This document shows positions 1 to 6,370 of a stretch of 6,552 nt of DNA, one piece after another (position 1 is the stretch's first letter; each line of letters opens with the position of its first letter). This stretch comes from Bacteroidota bacterium. Its GTDB lineage: Bacteria > Bacteroidota > Bacteroidia > Flavobacteriales > Weeksellaceae. The position numbers and the translations under genes were made by a program. The notes beneath the pieces are model-generated. The model was given only the letters and a program-made list of their open reading frames with translations, was not told where the DNA came from and searched no databases. The stretch lies in the NCBI GenBank assembly GCA_023399675.1, contig JAEWOM010000021.1, positions 1 to 6,552 on the forward strand, read 5' to 3'.

Positions 1-1
1 G

Positions 2-481
2 TCCATCAACGTTTCCGGTGTCGGTTTCGACGGAAAAGTGGTGAAAGAATTTGAGAAAACTTCGCGCGGATTTAAAAATTACATCAAAGTTTCGATTCAG
101 ACTTTCTTCCAGTATAAACCGATTAAGGTGAAATTTTTTGATGAGAAATATAAGATCCATAACGGAAGATATCTGATGCTGAACATTGCCAACACGCGCC
201 AGTTCGGGAACAACGCGTACATCGCACCGCACGCCAGCAAAAGCGACGGCTTGCTCGAAGTGGTTTTGGTGAAAAAATTTCCGCTGTATTATTCGCTGCT
301 CTTTGCACTGAAAATGTTCACCAAAAAACTGAAAGACGACGATTATCTCACCTATTTGTCCGTTCCCGAAATTGAGTTTGAAGTAAACAGCAAAAACTGG
401 CATATCGACGGCGATTTCAAAAAGATTGAATCGCCCGTGAGAGTGAAAGTGCTTCCTAAAAGTTTGAAAATTTTGGTCTGA
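2..481 (+). CDS. Diacylglycerol/lipid kinase family protein (YegS/DgkB type), C-terminal part
   Basis: The reading frame is open from the left edge (first full codon at base 2) to TGA at 479-481, so the N-terminal part, with the nucleotide-binding GGDGT region, lies outside the window; 159 codons are visible. An in-frame GTG at 38 is not the real start, because the conserved stretch NVSGVGFDG lies before it. Two further family hallmarks follow: NTRQFGNNAYIAPHA then SDGLLEVV, matching the family pattern N-x(4)-GG...iaP.A...DG.L, and HIDGD near the C-terminus, matching the usual DGE catalytic motif. The family phosphorylates diacylglycerol or related lipids with ATP at the inner face of the cytoplasmic membrane; the exact lipid cannot be told here. 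The motif ends in Asp rather than the usual Glu, a conservative change. The stop codon directly abuts the stop of the convergent gamma-glutamyltransferase gene, with no spacer for a terminator. Confidence 0.88.
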   Translation, partial: SINVSGVGFDGKVVKEFEKTSRGFKNYIKVSIQTFFQYKPIKVKFFDEKYKIHNGRYLMLNIANTRQFGNNAYIAPHASKSDGLLEVVLVKKFPLYYSLLFALKMFTKKLKDDDYLTYLSVPEIEFEVNSKNWHIDGDFKKIESPVRVKVLPKSLKILV

Positions 482-2176
482 TTATTCCACTGCAACGGAA
501 TCTTCTCCGCGTCCGTCAGCAACTCCAATTATGGTTCCGTTTTCATCGATGATGATCATTTCTGTTCGTCCAATTGCGGAAATTCTTTGAATTTTATAGC
601 CCATTTTTTCAAGATCTGAAATGGTGGTTTCGGGAAAATTTTTTTCAACAGACACGGTTTCCGGCAGCCACTGATGATGGAATTTTGGTGCATTAATCAC
701 CATATTCGGAGAAAGTTTGAAATCAATTACGTTCACAATACTTTGGTAAACGGAGGTCGGAATCGTGGTTCCACCCGGCGTTCCCACAACCATAAACGGT
801 TTTCCGTTTTTCAGAACAATTGTCGGCGTCATCGAAGACAACATTCTTTTTCCGGGCTCAATTTTATTGGCTTCTCCGCCCACCGCACCAAACATATTCG
901 GTACGCCCGGCTTGATGGAGAAATCGTCCATTTCGTTATTCAGGAAAAATCCGGCGCCGGCAACCACAACTTTACTGCCGTACAGTCCGTTGAGCGTGGT
1001 GGTGACGGAAGCAGCGTTTCCGTCTTTATCAAGAACCGAAATATGCGTTGTTTCGGTAGATTCTGAAGCCGTTTTGATGATTTTTCCAACAGCTGAACTT
1101 GGAGTTGCCTGATTCGGATTGTAAGATTTCCATCGGTTTTTCAGATATTCATCGGAAATCAGCATTGCAGTTTCATCAGTGATGAATCCGGGATCGCCCA
1201 TATATTCAGCGCGGTCGGCAAAAGCACGGCGTTCGGCTTCTACCATAATCTGTACGGCTTTTGTTGAATTGTGCTGAAATTTTTCCAGATCTTCAAATCC
1301 GCTCATTTTCAGCATTTGCGCCAAAAGAATTCCGCCTGAAGAGGGCAGTGGCATCGAAACAATTTCATGATTTTTATAATTGAAGACCATCGGTTTTCTA
1401 ACAACAGCTTTGTAATTTTTCAAATCCTGAAGCGAGATAATCCCGTTTCCGCGCTTCATTTCATTGGTAAGCAGTTCTGCGGTTTTCCGTTCGTAGAATC
1501 CCTTCATGCCGTCTTTCTGAATACGTTTAAGGGTTTCTGCAAGTTCCTTTTGAATTAATAAATCGCCGGCTTTCCACTTTTCATTTTTTACAAAAGCTGT
1601 TGGCAACGAATTATGTTTCAGAAAACTTTCGCGAAGAGAATTCAGCAGATTGGCTTCCCGTTCGGTAATCGCAAATCCCTGCTCAGCAAGGTCGATTGAG
1701 GGCTGAATCAAATCCTTCATCGGAAGTGTACAATGCTTCAAAGTTTCGAAAAATCCGGCAACAGAGCCCGGAACTCCAACAGCCAACCTTCCGTTTTGCG
1801 ACAGATCGGTGTCTGCAATTCCTTTCGCATCGATGTACATGTCTTTGGAAGATTTTGCCGGAGCCGTTTCGCGGTAATCAATCGTAAATTTTTCACCGTA
1901 ATTTTTCACACCAACCAAAAAACCACCGCCGCCGATATTTCCTGCCTGCGGATAAACCACCGCTAAAGCCAGTTGTGTTGCAACCGCTGCGTCATAGGCA
2001 TTTCCGCCCATTTTCAGGATTTTTGCGCCGGCTTCACTCGCCAAAGGATGCGCGGAAACCACTACACCTTTGTCTTTCACGCGCACTTCCTTCACAGTGT
2101 TGAATCCGGTGAACTGCGCTGAAACGAAATTTACAAAAAGAAGAAGCAGTACGATTTTGAATTTAAATTGATTCAT
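482..2176 (-). CDS. ggt: Gamma-glutamyltransferase (glutathione hydrolase), exported
   Basis: This 564-residue protein has the normal length for bacterial gamma-glutamyltranspeptidases, which cleave the gamma-glutamyl bond of glutathione and transfer the glutamyl group to water or amino acids. Residues 1-20 are a Sec signal peptide with likely cleavage VSA|QF, and the absence of Cys at +1 argues against a lipoprotein. The pro-enzyme cleaves itself before the nucleophile Thr376 in ETTHISV; the residue before the cut is Glu375, where E. coli has Gln. Other active-site residues, by alignment from memory to E. coli, are Arg102 (YRETAP, binds the substrate carboxylate), Thr394, Asn396, Asp418 (NNEMDDF), Ser447-Ser448 (LSSM) and Gly468-Gly469 (GTPGG). 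The lid loop (KPGVPNMFG...) is present, favouring a true transpeptidase over a cephalosporin acylase relative. The ATG at 2174-2176 is preceded by TAAAA with no Shine-Dalgarno site, as usual in flavobacteria. It lies 15 bp downstream of the M28 peptidase gene, probably on the same transcript. Confidence 0.96.
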   Translation of the reverse strand: MNQFKFKIVLLLLFVNFVSAQFTGFNTVKEVRVKDKGVVVSAHPLASEAGAKILKMGGNAYDAAVATQLALAVVYPQAGNIGGGGFLVGVKNYGEKFTIDYRETAPAKSSKDMYIDAKGIADTDLSQNGRLAVGVPGSVAGFFETLKHCTLPMKDLIQPSIDLAEQGFAITEREANLLNSLRESFLKHNSLPTAFVKNEKWKAGDLLIQKELAETLKRIQKDGMKGFYERKTAELLTNEMKRGNGIISLQDLKNYKAVVRKPMVFNYKNHEIVSMPLPSSGGILLAQMLKMSGFEDLEKFQHNSTKAVQIMVEAERRAFADRAEYMGDPGFITDETAMLISDEYLKNRWKSYNPNQATPSSAVGKIIKTASESTETTHISVLDKDGNAASVTTTLNGLYGSKVVVAGAGFFLNNEMDDFSIKPGVPNMFGAVGGEANKIEPGKRMLSSMTPTIVLKNGKPFMVVGTPGGTTIPTSVYQSIVNVIDFKLSPNMVINAPKFHHQWLPETVSVEKNFPETTISDLEKMGYKIQRISAIGRTEMIIIDENGTIIGVADGRGEDSVAVE

Positions 2177-2191
2177 TTTAGTAATTATGAA

Positions 2192-3179
2192 TTAATAATC
2201 TTTTTCATTAGCCATTTTCAGAACATTCAGATAGGCAGCTTTGGTAATGTTGATGAGTTTTTCCCAGTTGATTTTTTCAGGCGTGTCGCTTGGTTTAATC
2301 CGGATGTCCGTCCGTGTGATACCATAGAATCGGAATTCCGGCCTGTGCAAAAGAACTGTTGTCACTTCCGCCAACCGGATTGTCCCATGCATGGTAATCG
2401 GGTTTTAATTTCAGATGGTATTTTTTGATATCGGAACGAAGCCAGTTTTCAAAATCTTTGTTTTTCGCGGTGTAGAAGAAAACAACATCCTCAGGTTGAT
2501 CTTCACTGTTGTTGCGGCCAATCATATCGAAATTCAGGTAACTCTTCACTTTGTTGATTTGCGGAAACTGTCCCACAAAATTTTCCGAACCTAAAAGACC
2601 TTTTTCTTCGCCGTCCCAAAAAGCAAAAATCACCGTTCGCAGCGGTTTTTGATTCGTTTCTGCCATGGTTTTGGCAATCTGCAGAACATCTGAAACGCCC
2701 GAAGCATTATCATCGGCACCGTTGAAAATCTGGTCTCCGGAAAGTCTATCATCTATACCTAAATGGTCATAGTGTGCACCGACAATCACGAATTCGTCTG
2801 TCCGTTTTCCCGGAATAACACTCAGAATATTATTCATTTGAAGTGAACGGTACAGTTTTTCGGATTTTACTGCGGAAACCGAATCGGCTGTCGATTGCCA
2901 TCTCAAGTTCTTTCCTGATACGCGCTGAACGGCTTCAAAAGGTTGCAGATAGGATTTTTCCAGTGGTTCAATCCCAGCTTCTTTTAGTTTTGAAATAATA
3001 TATTCCGCTGCAATTGTTCCGCCTTTGCTTCCGGCTTCGCGGCCTTCAACCGCATCAGAAGCTAAAAAACCGATTATGGCTTCAGCATTTCCACACGTAA
3101 TTTTTTCAAGATCAGATTTTTGACCCAACGAAAAAACAAAAAAGCTCAGAAAAAACAGACTGAAAAAGCGTGAAATCAT
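2192..3179 (-). pseudogene. M28-family zinc aminopeptidase, frame broken near the C-terminus
   Basis: The gene opens at ATG 3177-3179 with a signal peptide (residues 1 to about 19, likely SLG|QK) and is open for 294 codons. It carries four zinc-binding segments of the M28 fold: His136 in GAHYDHLG, Asp157 in GADDNASG, Glu191-Glu192 in FWDGEEKGLLGS (general base and ligand), and Asp218 in NFDMIG; GGSDNSSF at 270-277 is also typical. The frame then ends in TAA (2295-2297) right after GHPD. The expected continuation, KPSDTPEKINWEKL and onward to KDY, follows at once in another frame (34 codons, 2296-2195, stop 2192-2194). Relatives read HPD-YH-KPSDT at this point; here one base stands where six are expected, so 5 nt appear deleted, taking the Tyr and the His that is the fifth zinc ligand. 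Repaired, the protein would have about 330 residues. The product as it stands should be inactive. A sequencing or assembly error cannot be excluded. Neighbour ggt follows 15 bp downstream. Confidence 0.9.
2297..2297 (-). other. Site of the apparent 5-nt deletion in the M28 peptidase gene
   Basis: On the minus strand the codons run CAT CCG GAT (His-Pro-Asp, 2306-2298), then a single T (2297), then AAA CCA AGC (Lys-Pro-Ser, 2296-2288) in the downstream frame. The M28 consensus has a Tyr codon and a His codon between the Asp and the Lys-Pro. One base instead of six gives a net loss of five. There is no homopolymer longer than three bases at the junction, so this is not the usual kind of homopolymer miscall. 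That 5 nt rather than some other number were lost is inferred from family alignment recalled from memory. Confidence 0.75.
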
Positions 3180-3209
3180 TTTGATTTGAAATTAAGAATC
3201 TAAAAGTAC

Positions 3210-3241
3210 TAAATCTAACCGGTTGCTCACAGAAAAAGCAA
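3210..3241 (-). promoter_or_regulatory. Candidate flavobacterial promoter for the M28 peptidase-ggt pair
   Basis: On the minus strand, TTG (3241-3239) is separated by 21 bases from TAGATTTA (3217-3210). The flavobacterial consensus is TTG, 17-23 bases, TAnnTTTG; the -7 box matches in all but the last base. Transcription would start around 3203, giving a leader of about 25 nt before the ATG at 3179. This is a pattern match only, in AT-rich DNA where chance matches are common. Confidence 0.4.
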
Positions 3242-3262
3242 GGAGAAGTGATGATGTCATGT

Positions 3263-3292
3263 TTCGGCAGAGTTTATTTTTTATTATTTTTG
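3263..3292 (+). promoter_or_regulatory. Candidate flavobacterial promoter for the threonine dehydrogenase gene
   Basis: TATTTTTG at 3285-3292 is a full match to the flavobacterial -7 box TAnnTTTG. The -33 element is weak: TTC at 3263-3265, 19 bases upstream, differs from TTG at one base. Transcription would start near 3299, leaving a leader of roughly 18 nt before the ATG at 3317, which is preceded by an A-rich run (CAGAAAAAA) rather than a Shine-Dalgarno site. The box sits in a T-rich stretch, so chance is possible. Confidence 0.45.
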
Positions 3293-3316
3293 GTCAAATA
3301 TTTTTAACAGAAAAAA

Positions 3317-4282
3317 ATGAGTTCAACGACGGAAAAAATACTGATAACAGGAGCCTTGGGACAAATTGGTACAGAGCTTACCAATAAGCTGATTGAAATT
3401 CATGGAGAGGAAAACGTTGTGGCGTCGGGCCTGGACCGTTGGGACAAAAAAATGACGAAAGCCAAATATTACGAGCGCATGGATGTTACCAATACGCAGC
3501 TGGTAAGGCAAATTGTTAAAGATTACGAAATTACCACCGTGTATCATCTGGCATCACTGCTTTCCGGAACCTCTGAAAAGCAGCCGCTTTTTGCCTGGAA
3601 ACTCAACGTTGAGCCGCTGATTAACTTTTGTGAAATGGCGCGTGAAGGACTGCTCCAAAAAATATTCTGGCCAAGTTCCATCGCGGTTTTTGGAAAAGGA
3701 ATTCCGAAGCGTGATGTAGGGCAGGACGTGGTACTGAACCCTACAACCGTTTACGGAATTTCTAAACTTGCCGGTGAAAAATGGTGCGAATATTATTTCG
3801 ACAAACATGGTGTAGATGTTCGAAGCATCCGTTATCCTGGGCTGATTTCGTGGAAAACTCCGGCCGGAGGTGGTACAACCGACTATGCTGTCGAAATTTA
3901 TTACGAAGCTCTGGAAGAAGGGAAGTACACAAGTTTTATTTCCGAAGACACCGCAATGCCGATGCTGTACATGGATGACGCCATTAATGCAACGTTGAAA
4001 CTGATGGATACTCCGAAAGAAAATCTTACCGTCCGCACTTCCTATAATTTGGGTGGAATGAGTTTTACGCCGAAAGAACTGGCAGAAGAAATCAAGAGAG
4101 TAATTCCGGATTTTGCTATTGATTACCAACCGGATTTCAGACAGCAGATTGCAGATTCATGGCCGGCTTCCATCGATGATTCGGTAGCGAAAAAGGATTG
4201 GGGACTGAGCTATGATTTCGATATTACAGCGATGACGAAAGACATGTTGAAAAACCTTAAAGTTAAACTTCAAAGTTCTTAG
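3317..4282 (+). CDS. tdh: L-threonine 3-dehydrogenase, short-chain dehydrogenase type
   Basis: This 321-residue cytoplasmic enzyme of the extended SDR/epimerase fold oxidises L-threonine to 2-amino-3-ketobutyrate with NAD+; a ligase (Kbl, not in this window) then yields glycine and acetyl-CoA. The Rossmann motif GALGQIG is at 12-18. The catalytic residues are Ser120/Ser121 in WPSS, Tyr146 and Lys150 in TVYGISK. Several stretches are diagnostic of the SDR-type threonine dehydrogenase known from Flavobacterium frigidimaris and animals rather than of sugar epimerases: KIFWPSSIAVFG, VDVRSIRYPGLISW, GGGTTDYAV, MPMLYMDDAI, and DFRQQIADSWPASIDDS near the C-terminus. Where relatives usually have Asp at the end of strand beta-2 (VIASD), this protein has Gly38, with Asp40 two residues later. 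It is divergently oriented from the M28 gene, with a 137-bp gap holding candidate promoters. A UDP-glucose 4-epimerase-like annotation would be the main misnaming to expect. Confidence 0.93.
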   Translation: MSSTTEKILITGALGQIGTELTNKLIEIHGEENVVASGLDRWDKKMTKAKYYERMDVTNTQLVRQIVKDYEITTVYHLASLLSGTSEKQPLFAWKLNVEPLINFCEMAREGLLQKIFWPSSIAVFGKGIPKRDVGQDVVLNPTTVYGISKLAGEKWCEYYFDKHGVDVRSIRYPGLISWKTPAGGGTTDYAVEIYYEALEEGKYTSFISEDTAMPMLYMDDAINATLKLMDTPKENLTVRTSYNLGGMSFTPKELAEEIKRVIPDFAIDYQPDFRQQIADSWPASIDDSVAKKDWGLSYDFDITAMTKDMLKNLKVKLQSS

Positions 4283-4294
4283 AATTAACTTTAA
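4257..4294 (+). repeat. Inverted repeat across the tdh stop codon
   Basis: TTAAAGTTAA (4257-4266) and TTAACTTTAA (4285-4294) are a perfect 10-bp inverted repeat with an 18-base loop that holds the TAG stop codon at 4280-4282. It is nearly all A/T, so the stem is weak, and no T run follows it on the plus strand. It may act with the second hairpin just downstream in ending or protecting the tdh transcript. Confidence 0.5.
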
Positions 4295-4306
4295 ATAAAA
4301 AATTTA

Positions 4307-4337
4307 AAAATCTGTAATATAGTTTATTGCAGATTTT
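4307..4337 (+). terminator. Probable hairpin terminator or leader structure between tdh and the deacetylase-like gene
   Basis: AAAATCTG (4307-4314) pairs perfectly with CAGATTTT (4330-4337). The stem continues through a U-G pair (4315/4329) and AATA (4316-4319) with TATT (4325-4328), giving 13 pairs closed by the 5-base loop TAGTT. The 3' side is T-rich (TTTTATTTATATTTT), though not a pure T run. It lies 25 bp after the tdh stop and 18 bp before the next ATG. With so little room for a separate promoter, some read-through into the next gene seems likely. Confidence 0.5.
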
Positions 4338-4355
4338 ATTTATATTTTACTTTAA

Positions 4356-5108
4356 ATGATTTTACTGACGTTCAATGTACTGAATTCTACTGCACCTTTA
4401 AAAAACGGGCGCGTTTTTTCGGATATAGAACGTTCAGCAATTACTGTTCAGAATACCAAATCAGTAATCAGGATTTTAGAGAAGCATGACATACGCTGCA
4501 CGTTCTTTGTAGACATTATTTTAGCTGATAATCATCCGGAACTGATAAAAGCGATTGTTTCCGAAGGGCACGAAGTTGCTTTTTACTTTGAACAATCAGA
4601 ATTCTCTGAAATTGAGAAAGTGAAGCTGAAAACGGAAGATCAGATCGAAAAACAGATTCGCGGTATCCGGCAGAAGGAGAAAGCTGTAGATATTGATGCG
4701 CTGAAGGAGATGTCGTTTAATTATGTTTCGAATATAGAAAATGCCAGTATTCTTTTTCCGTTCAAGCACCTGGTCCGCGATACGACAATCAGCGAAGTTG
4801 ACGGTTTAAGCATCGTTCCGGAAAGTATTTCTCCCTATTCCCAGCTTCCTTATAATGATTTCGTATTTCAGATGATTCCGATGACATATTATCAGGGAAT
4901 GGTGGCGGAAACACTGAAAAATGAGGAATTTGTGCTTATTTACCTGAATACGTTCCAGTTTACCGATCTCGAAACCTATCCGTTCAGTCTTCCGTTTTAT
5001 CGAAGATATAATTCCGGTAAAAAAATGGAGGACAAATTAGAGGCTTTTCTTTCATGGGTGAATAATAATGAACATGCCACTTCCAGAATGAAAGATTATA
5101 TTTTTTAG
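4356..5108 (+). CDS. Polysaccharide deacetylase-fold protein lacking catalytic residues (probable pseudoenzyme)
   Basis: This 250-residue protein follows the layout of Bacteroidota polysaccharide deacetylases (NodB fold, carbohydrate esterase 4 relatives): a start like M-LL-TFD, then CTFFVDIILADNHPELI (48-64), IVSEGHEVA (67-75), a GIR segment (103-105), a C-terminal IYL...F.FTDLE stretch (195-206), and SGKKM (220-224). The enzyme positions are gone. The Asp of TFD is Asn7. The metal-binding His pair of HEVASHGYYH falls on Tyr77 and Ser81. The His of the usual YFHPWEF falls on Asn198, with Trp and Glu as Phe200 and Gln201. Arg105 may be the conserved Arg of GFR. There is no signal peptide or membrane segment, so it is probably cytoplasmic. 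The frame is intact, arguing for a kept, non-enzymatic role, perhaps binding. The ATG fits the family N-terminus. It lies 73 bp after tdh on the same strand, and its stop overlaps the convergent phosphoesterase gene by 4 bp. Confidence 0.78.
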   Translation: MILLTFNVLNSTAPLKNGRVFSDIERSAITVQNTKSVIRILEKHDIRCTFFVDIILADNHPELIKAIVSEGHEVAFYFEQSEFSEIEKVKLKTEDQIEKQIRGIRQKEKAVDIDALKEMSFNYVSNIENASILFPFKHLVRDTTISEVDGLSIVPESISPYSQLPYNDFVFQMIPMTYYQGMVAETLKNEEFVLIYLNTFQFTDLETYPFSLPFYRRYNSGKKMEDKLEAFLSWVNNNEHATSRMKDYIF

Positions 5109-6310
5109 GAAAGTTCAAAAACGGTAATTTCAGGATGCATTCCGACGCGGCCCGGAAATCCGATAACACCAAATCCGCGGTTCACGTAGAGGTATTTTCC
5201 TTCACTTTCATACAGATCGGCCCATTTTTCATATCGGTACTGAACCGGGCTCCATTTGATGTTTTTCAGATTGAGACCAAACTGCATTCCATGTGTGTGT
5301 CCTGAAATGGTTAAATGAATATTCGCCGGATGTTTCTTCACTACTGCATCAAAATGAGTAGGATCGTGGCTCATCAGCATTTTCGTAGCTTCAGGCGGGA
5401 TTCCGTTGGTTGCTTTATCGATATTTCCATATTGCGGAAAAGGGGGAAGTCCCCAGTTTTCAACGCCGATGAGATAGAATTTCTCGCCGTTCTTTTCAAT
5501 CGAAACATGTTCATTCATGAGCATTTTGAAACCACCTTCTGCAAAGTTTCTGATAATGTTCGGAACATTTTCGCGGTGCTCAGCTTCCGATTCCCATTTT
5601 GCGTAACTGCCGTAATCGTGATTTCCCAGAACAGAATATTTTCCGTCGGTCGCTTTCAGGCTTGCCAATAAAGGAATAAAGCCGTTCAGTTCGCTCGCGA
5701 AATTATTTACAGCGTCTCCTGTGAACAGGATTAAATCGGGCTTCTGCTCGTTTATCAGATCGAAAGCATGTTTCATTTTCATCGGATCCTGAAAACTTCC
5801 TGCATGCAAATCGGAAAACTGTGCGATTTTATATCCGCGGAAACTTTTCGGCAGCCCCGGAATTTTGATTTTTACATTTCGGATATAATGACGGTATTTC
5901 CCGAATGCAACGCCGTCCAGAATCAATGCTGAAAAAATCCCAGCAATTCCGAATCCCAAAGTTGAAATGAACTTTCTCCGCGAAGGAAGATGACCTTCAC
6001 TGTTGGAGAAATAACCGATCAGGTACCGAACAAATCGAGTGATATCTTCAATAAAAAGAAACAGCGCAATGAAAATCTTCGGCAGAATAAACGCCAAGAA
6101 AACTGTTGCGATAATGTTGACACGGTGATGATTTCCGGAATCTCTTCTGAAATTGAGCAGTTCGTACACTACAAAAGCGTAAATGGCAAGGTTTACAACC
6201 CAGTATCCGATTCTGATCCAGTTGTTTGAAGTAAGTGTTTTTAAAGCCTGGTAAACATAAAATTCCAGCAGGAAAATGATTGCCGTGAATATTAAGAAAA
6301 ATCGCTGCAT
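5105..6310 (-). CDS. Membrane-anchored calcineurin-like metallophosphoesterase
   Basis: The protein has 401 residues. Hydrophobic segments at about 4-22, 33-52, 65-88 and 115-136 precede a soluble catalytic domain (about 145-401). All metallophosphoesterase motifs are present: Asp167-x-His169 in FSDLHAG, Asp199 in TGDAVN, GNHD at 229-232, His315 in MSHDP, and GHTHG at 337-341. The C-terminal YVNRGFG and PEITVFEL are typical of the YkuE/YaeI-like branch (COG1408). Such enzymes use two metal ions to hydrolyse phosphoesters; the substrate here is unknown, with an envelope lipid or phospho-compound possible. SRRKFIS at 110-116, just before the fourth hydrophobic segment, resembles a twin-arginine export motif, which suggests that the catalytic domain is moved across the membrane. 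A strong terminator lies upstream, between it and the ketoacyl synthase gene, so it should have its own promoter, but I see no convincing one in 6311-6370. Confidence 0.92.
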   Translation of the reverse strand: MQRFFLIFTAIIFLLEFYVYQALKTLTSNNWIRIGYWVVNLAIYAFVVYELLNFRRDSGNHHRVNIIATVFLAFILPKIFIALFLFIEDITRFVRYLIGYFSNSEGHLPSRRKFISTLGFGIAGIFSALILDGVAFGKYRHYIRNVKIKIPGLPKSFRGYKIAQFSDLHAGSFQDPMKMKHAFDLINEQKPDLILFTGDAVNNFASELNGFIPLLASLKATDGKYSVLGNHDYGSYAKWESEAEHRENVPNIIRNFAEGGFKMLMNEHVSIEKNGEKFYLIGVENWGLPPFPQYGNIDKATNGIPPEATKMLMSHDPTHFDAVVKKHPANIHLTISGHTHGMQFGLNLKNIKWSPVQYRYEKWADLYESEGKYLYVNRGFGVIGFPGRVGMHPEITVFELS

Positions 6311-6323
6311 GTGTTTAAATAAA

Positions 6324-6347
6324 AAAGCACAAACTTTTTTGTGCTTT
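6324..6347 (-). terminator. Intrinsic terminator of the ketoacyl-ACP synthase III gene
   Basis: AAAGCACAAA (6324-6333) and TTTGTGCTTT (6338-6347) form a perfect 10-bp stem with a 4-base loop. Read on the minus strand, the stem runs into a T tract (TTTTTTATTT, ending near 6317), the classic intrinsic terminator form. On the plus strand CGGAGTG follows instead, so it is directional. It sits 23 bp beyond the synthase stop codon and 13 bp before the phosphoesterase start codon. Confidence 0.88.
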
Positions 6348-6370
6348 CGGAGTGTTGTTTTTTATATTAA

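Noticed and set aside
674..1112. Two overlapping plus-strand open frames opposite ggt
   Set aside because: Both are antisense to catalytic-domain codons of gamma-glutamyltransferase, show no domain, and have biased, low-plausibility protein composition.
2290..2306. Programmed +1 frameshift in the M28 gene, since TAA follows GAT exactly at the break
   Set aside because: A +1 slip from GAU to AUU would give poor P-site pairing, there is no upstream Shine-Dalgarno-like stimulator, and a shift would still leave out the Tyr-His pair with the zinc ligand. A deletion or sequence error explains it better.
3554..4129. Long open frame of about 190 codons on the minus strand opposite tdh
   Set aside because: It is wholly antisense to a strongly conserved enzyme, has no recognisable domain, and its composition (many Phe, Arg, His, Cys) is typical of a shadow frame.
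4341..4348. TATATTTT as a -7 box for the deacetylase-like gene
   Set aside because: It ends only 7 bases before the ATG, so the transcript would be almost leaderless, and there is no TTG at a suitable distance upstream.
4288..4357. Direct repeat ACTTTAAAT (4288-4296 and 4349-4357) flanking the hairpin, as a possible insertion footprint
   Set aside because: Nine A/T-rich bases in a region that is almost all A and T are expected by chance, and the stretch between them has no mobile-element features beyond the terminator-like hairpin.
5315..5671. Plus-strand open frame of about 118 codons opposite the phosphoesterase
   Set aside because: It is antisense to the GNHD-GHTHG catalytic region, has no recognisable family, and has no promoter or start context.
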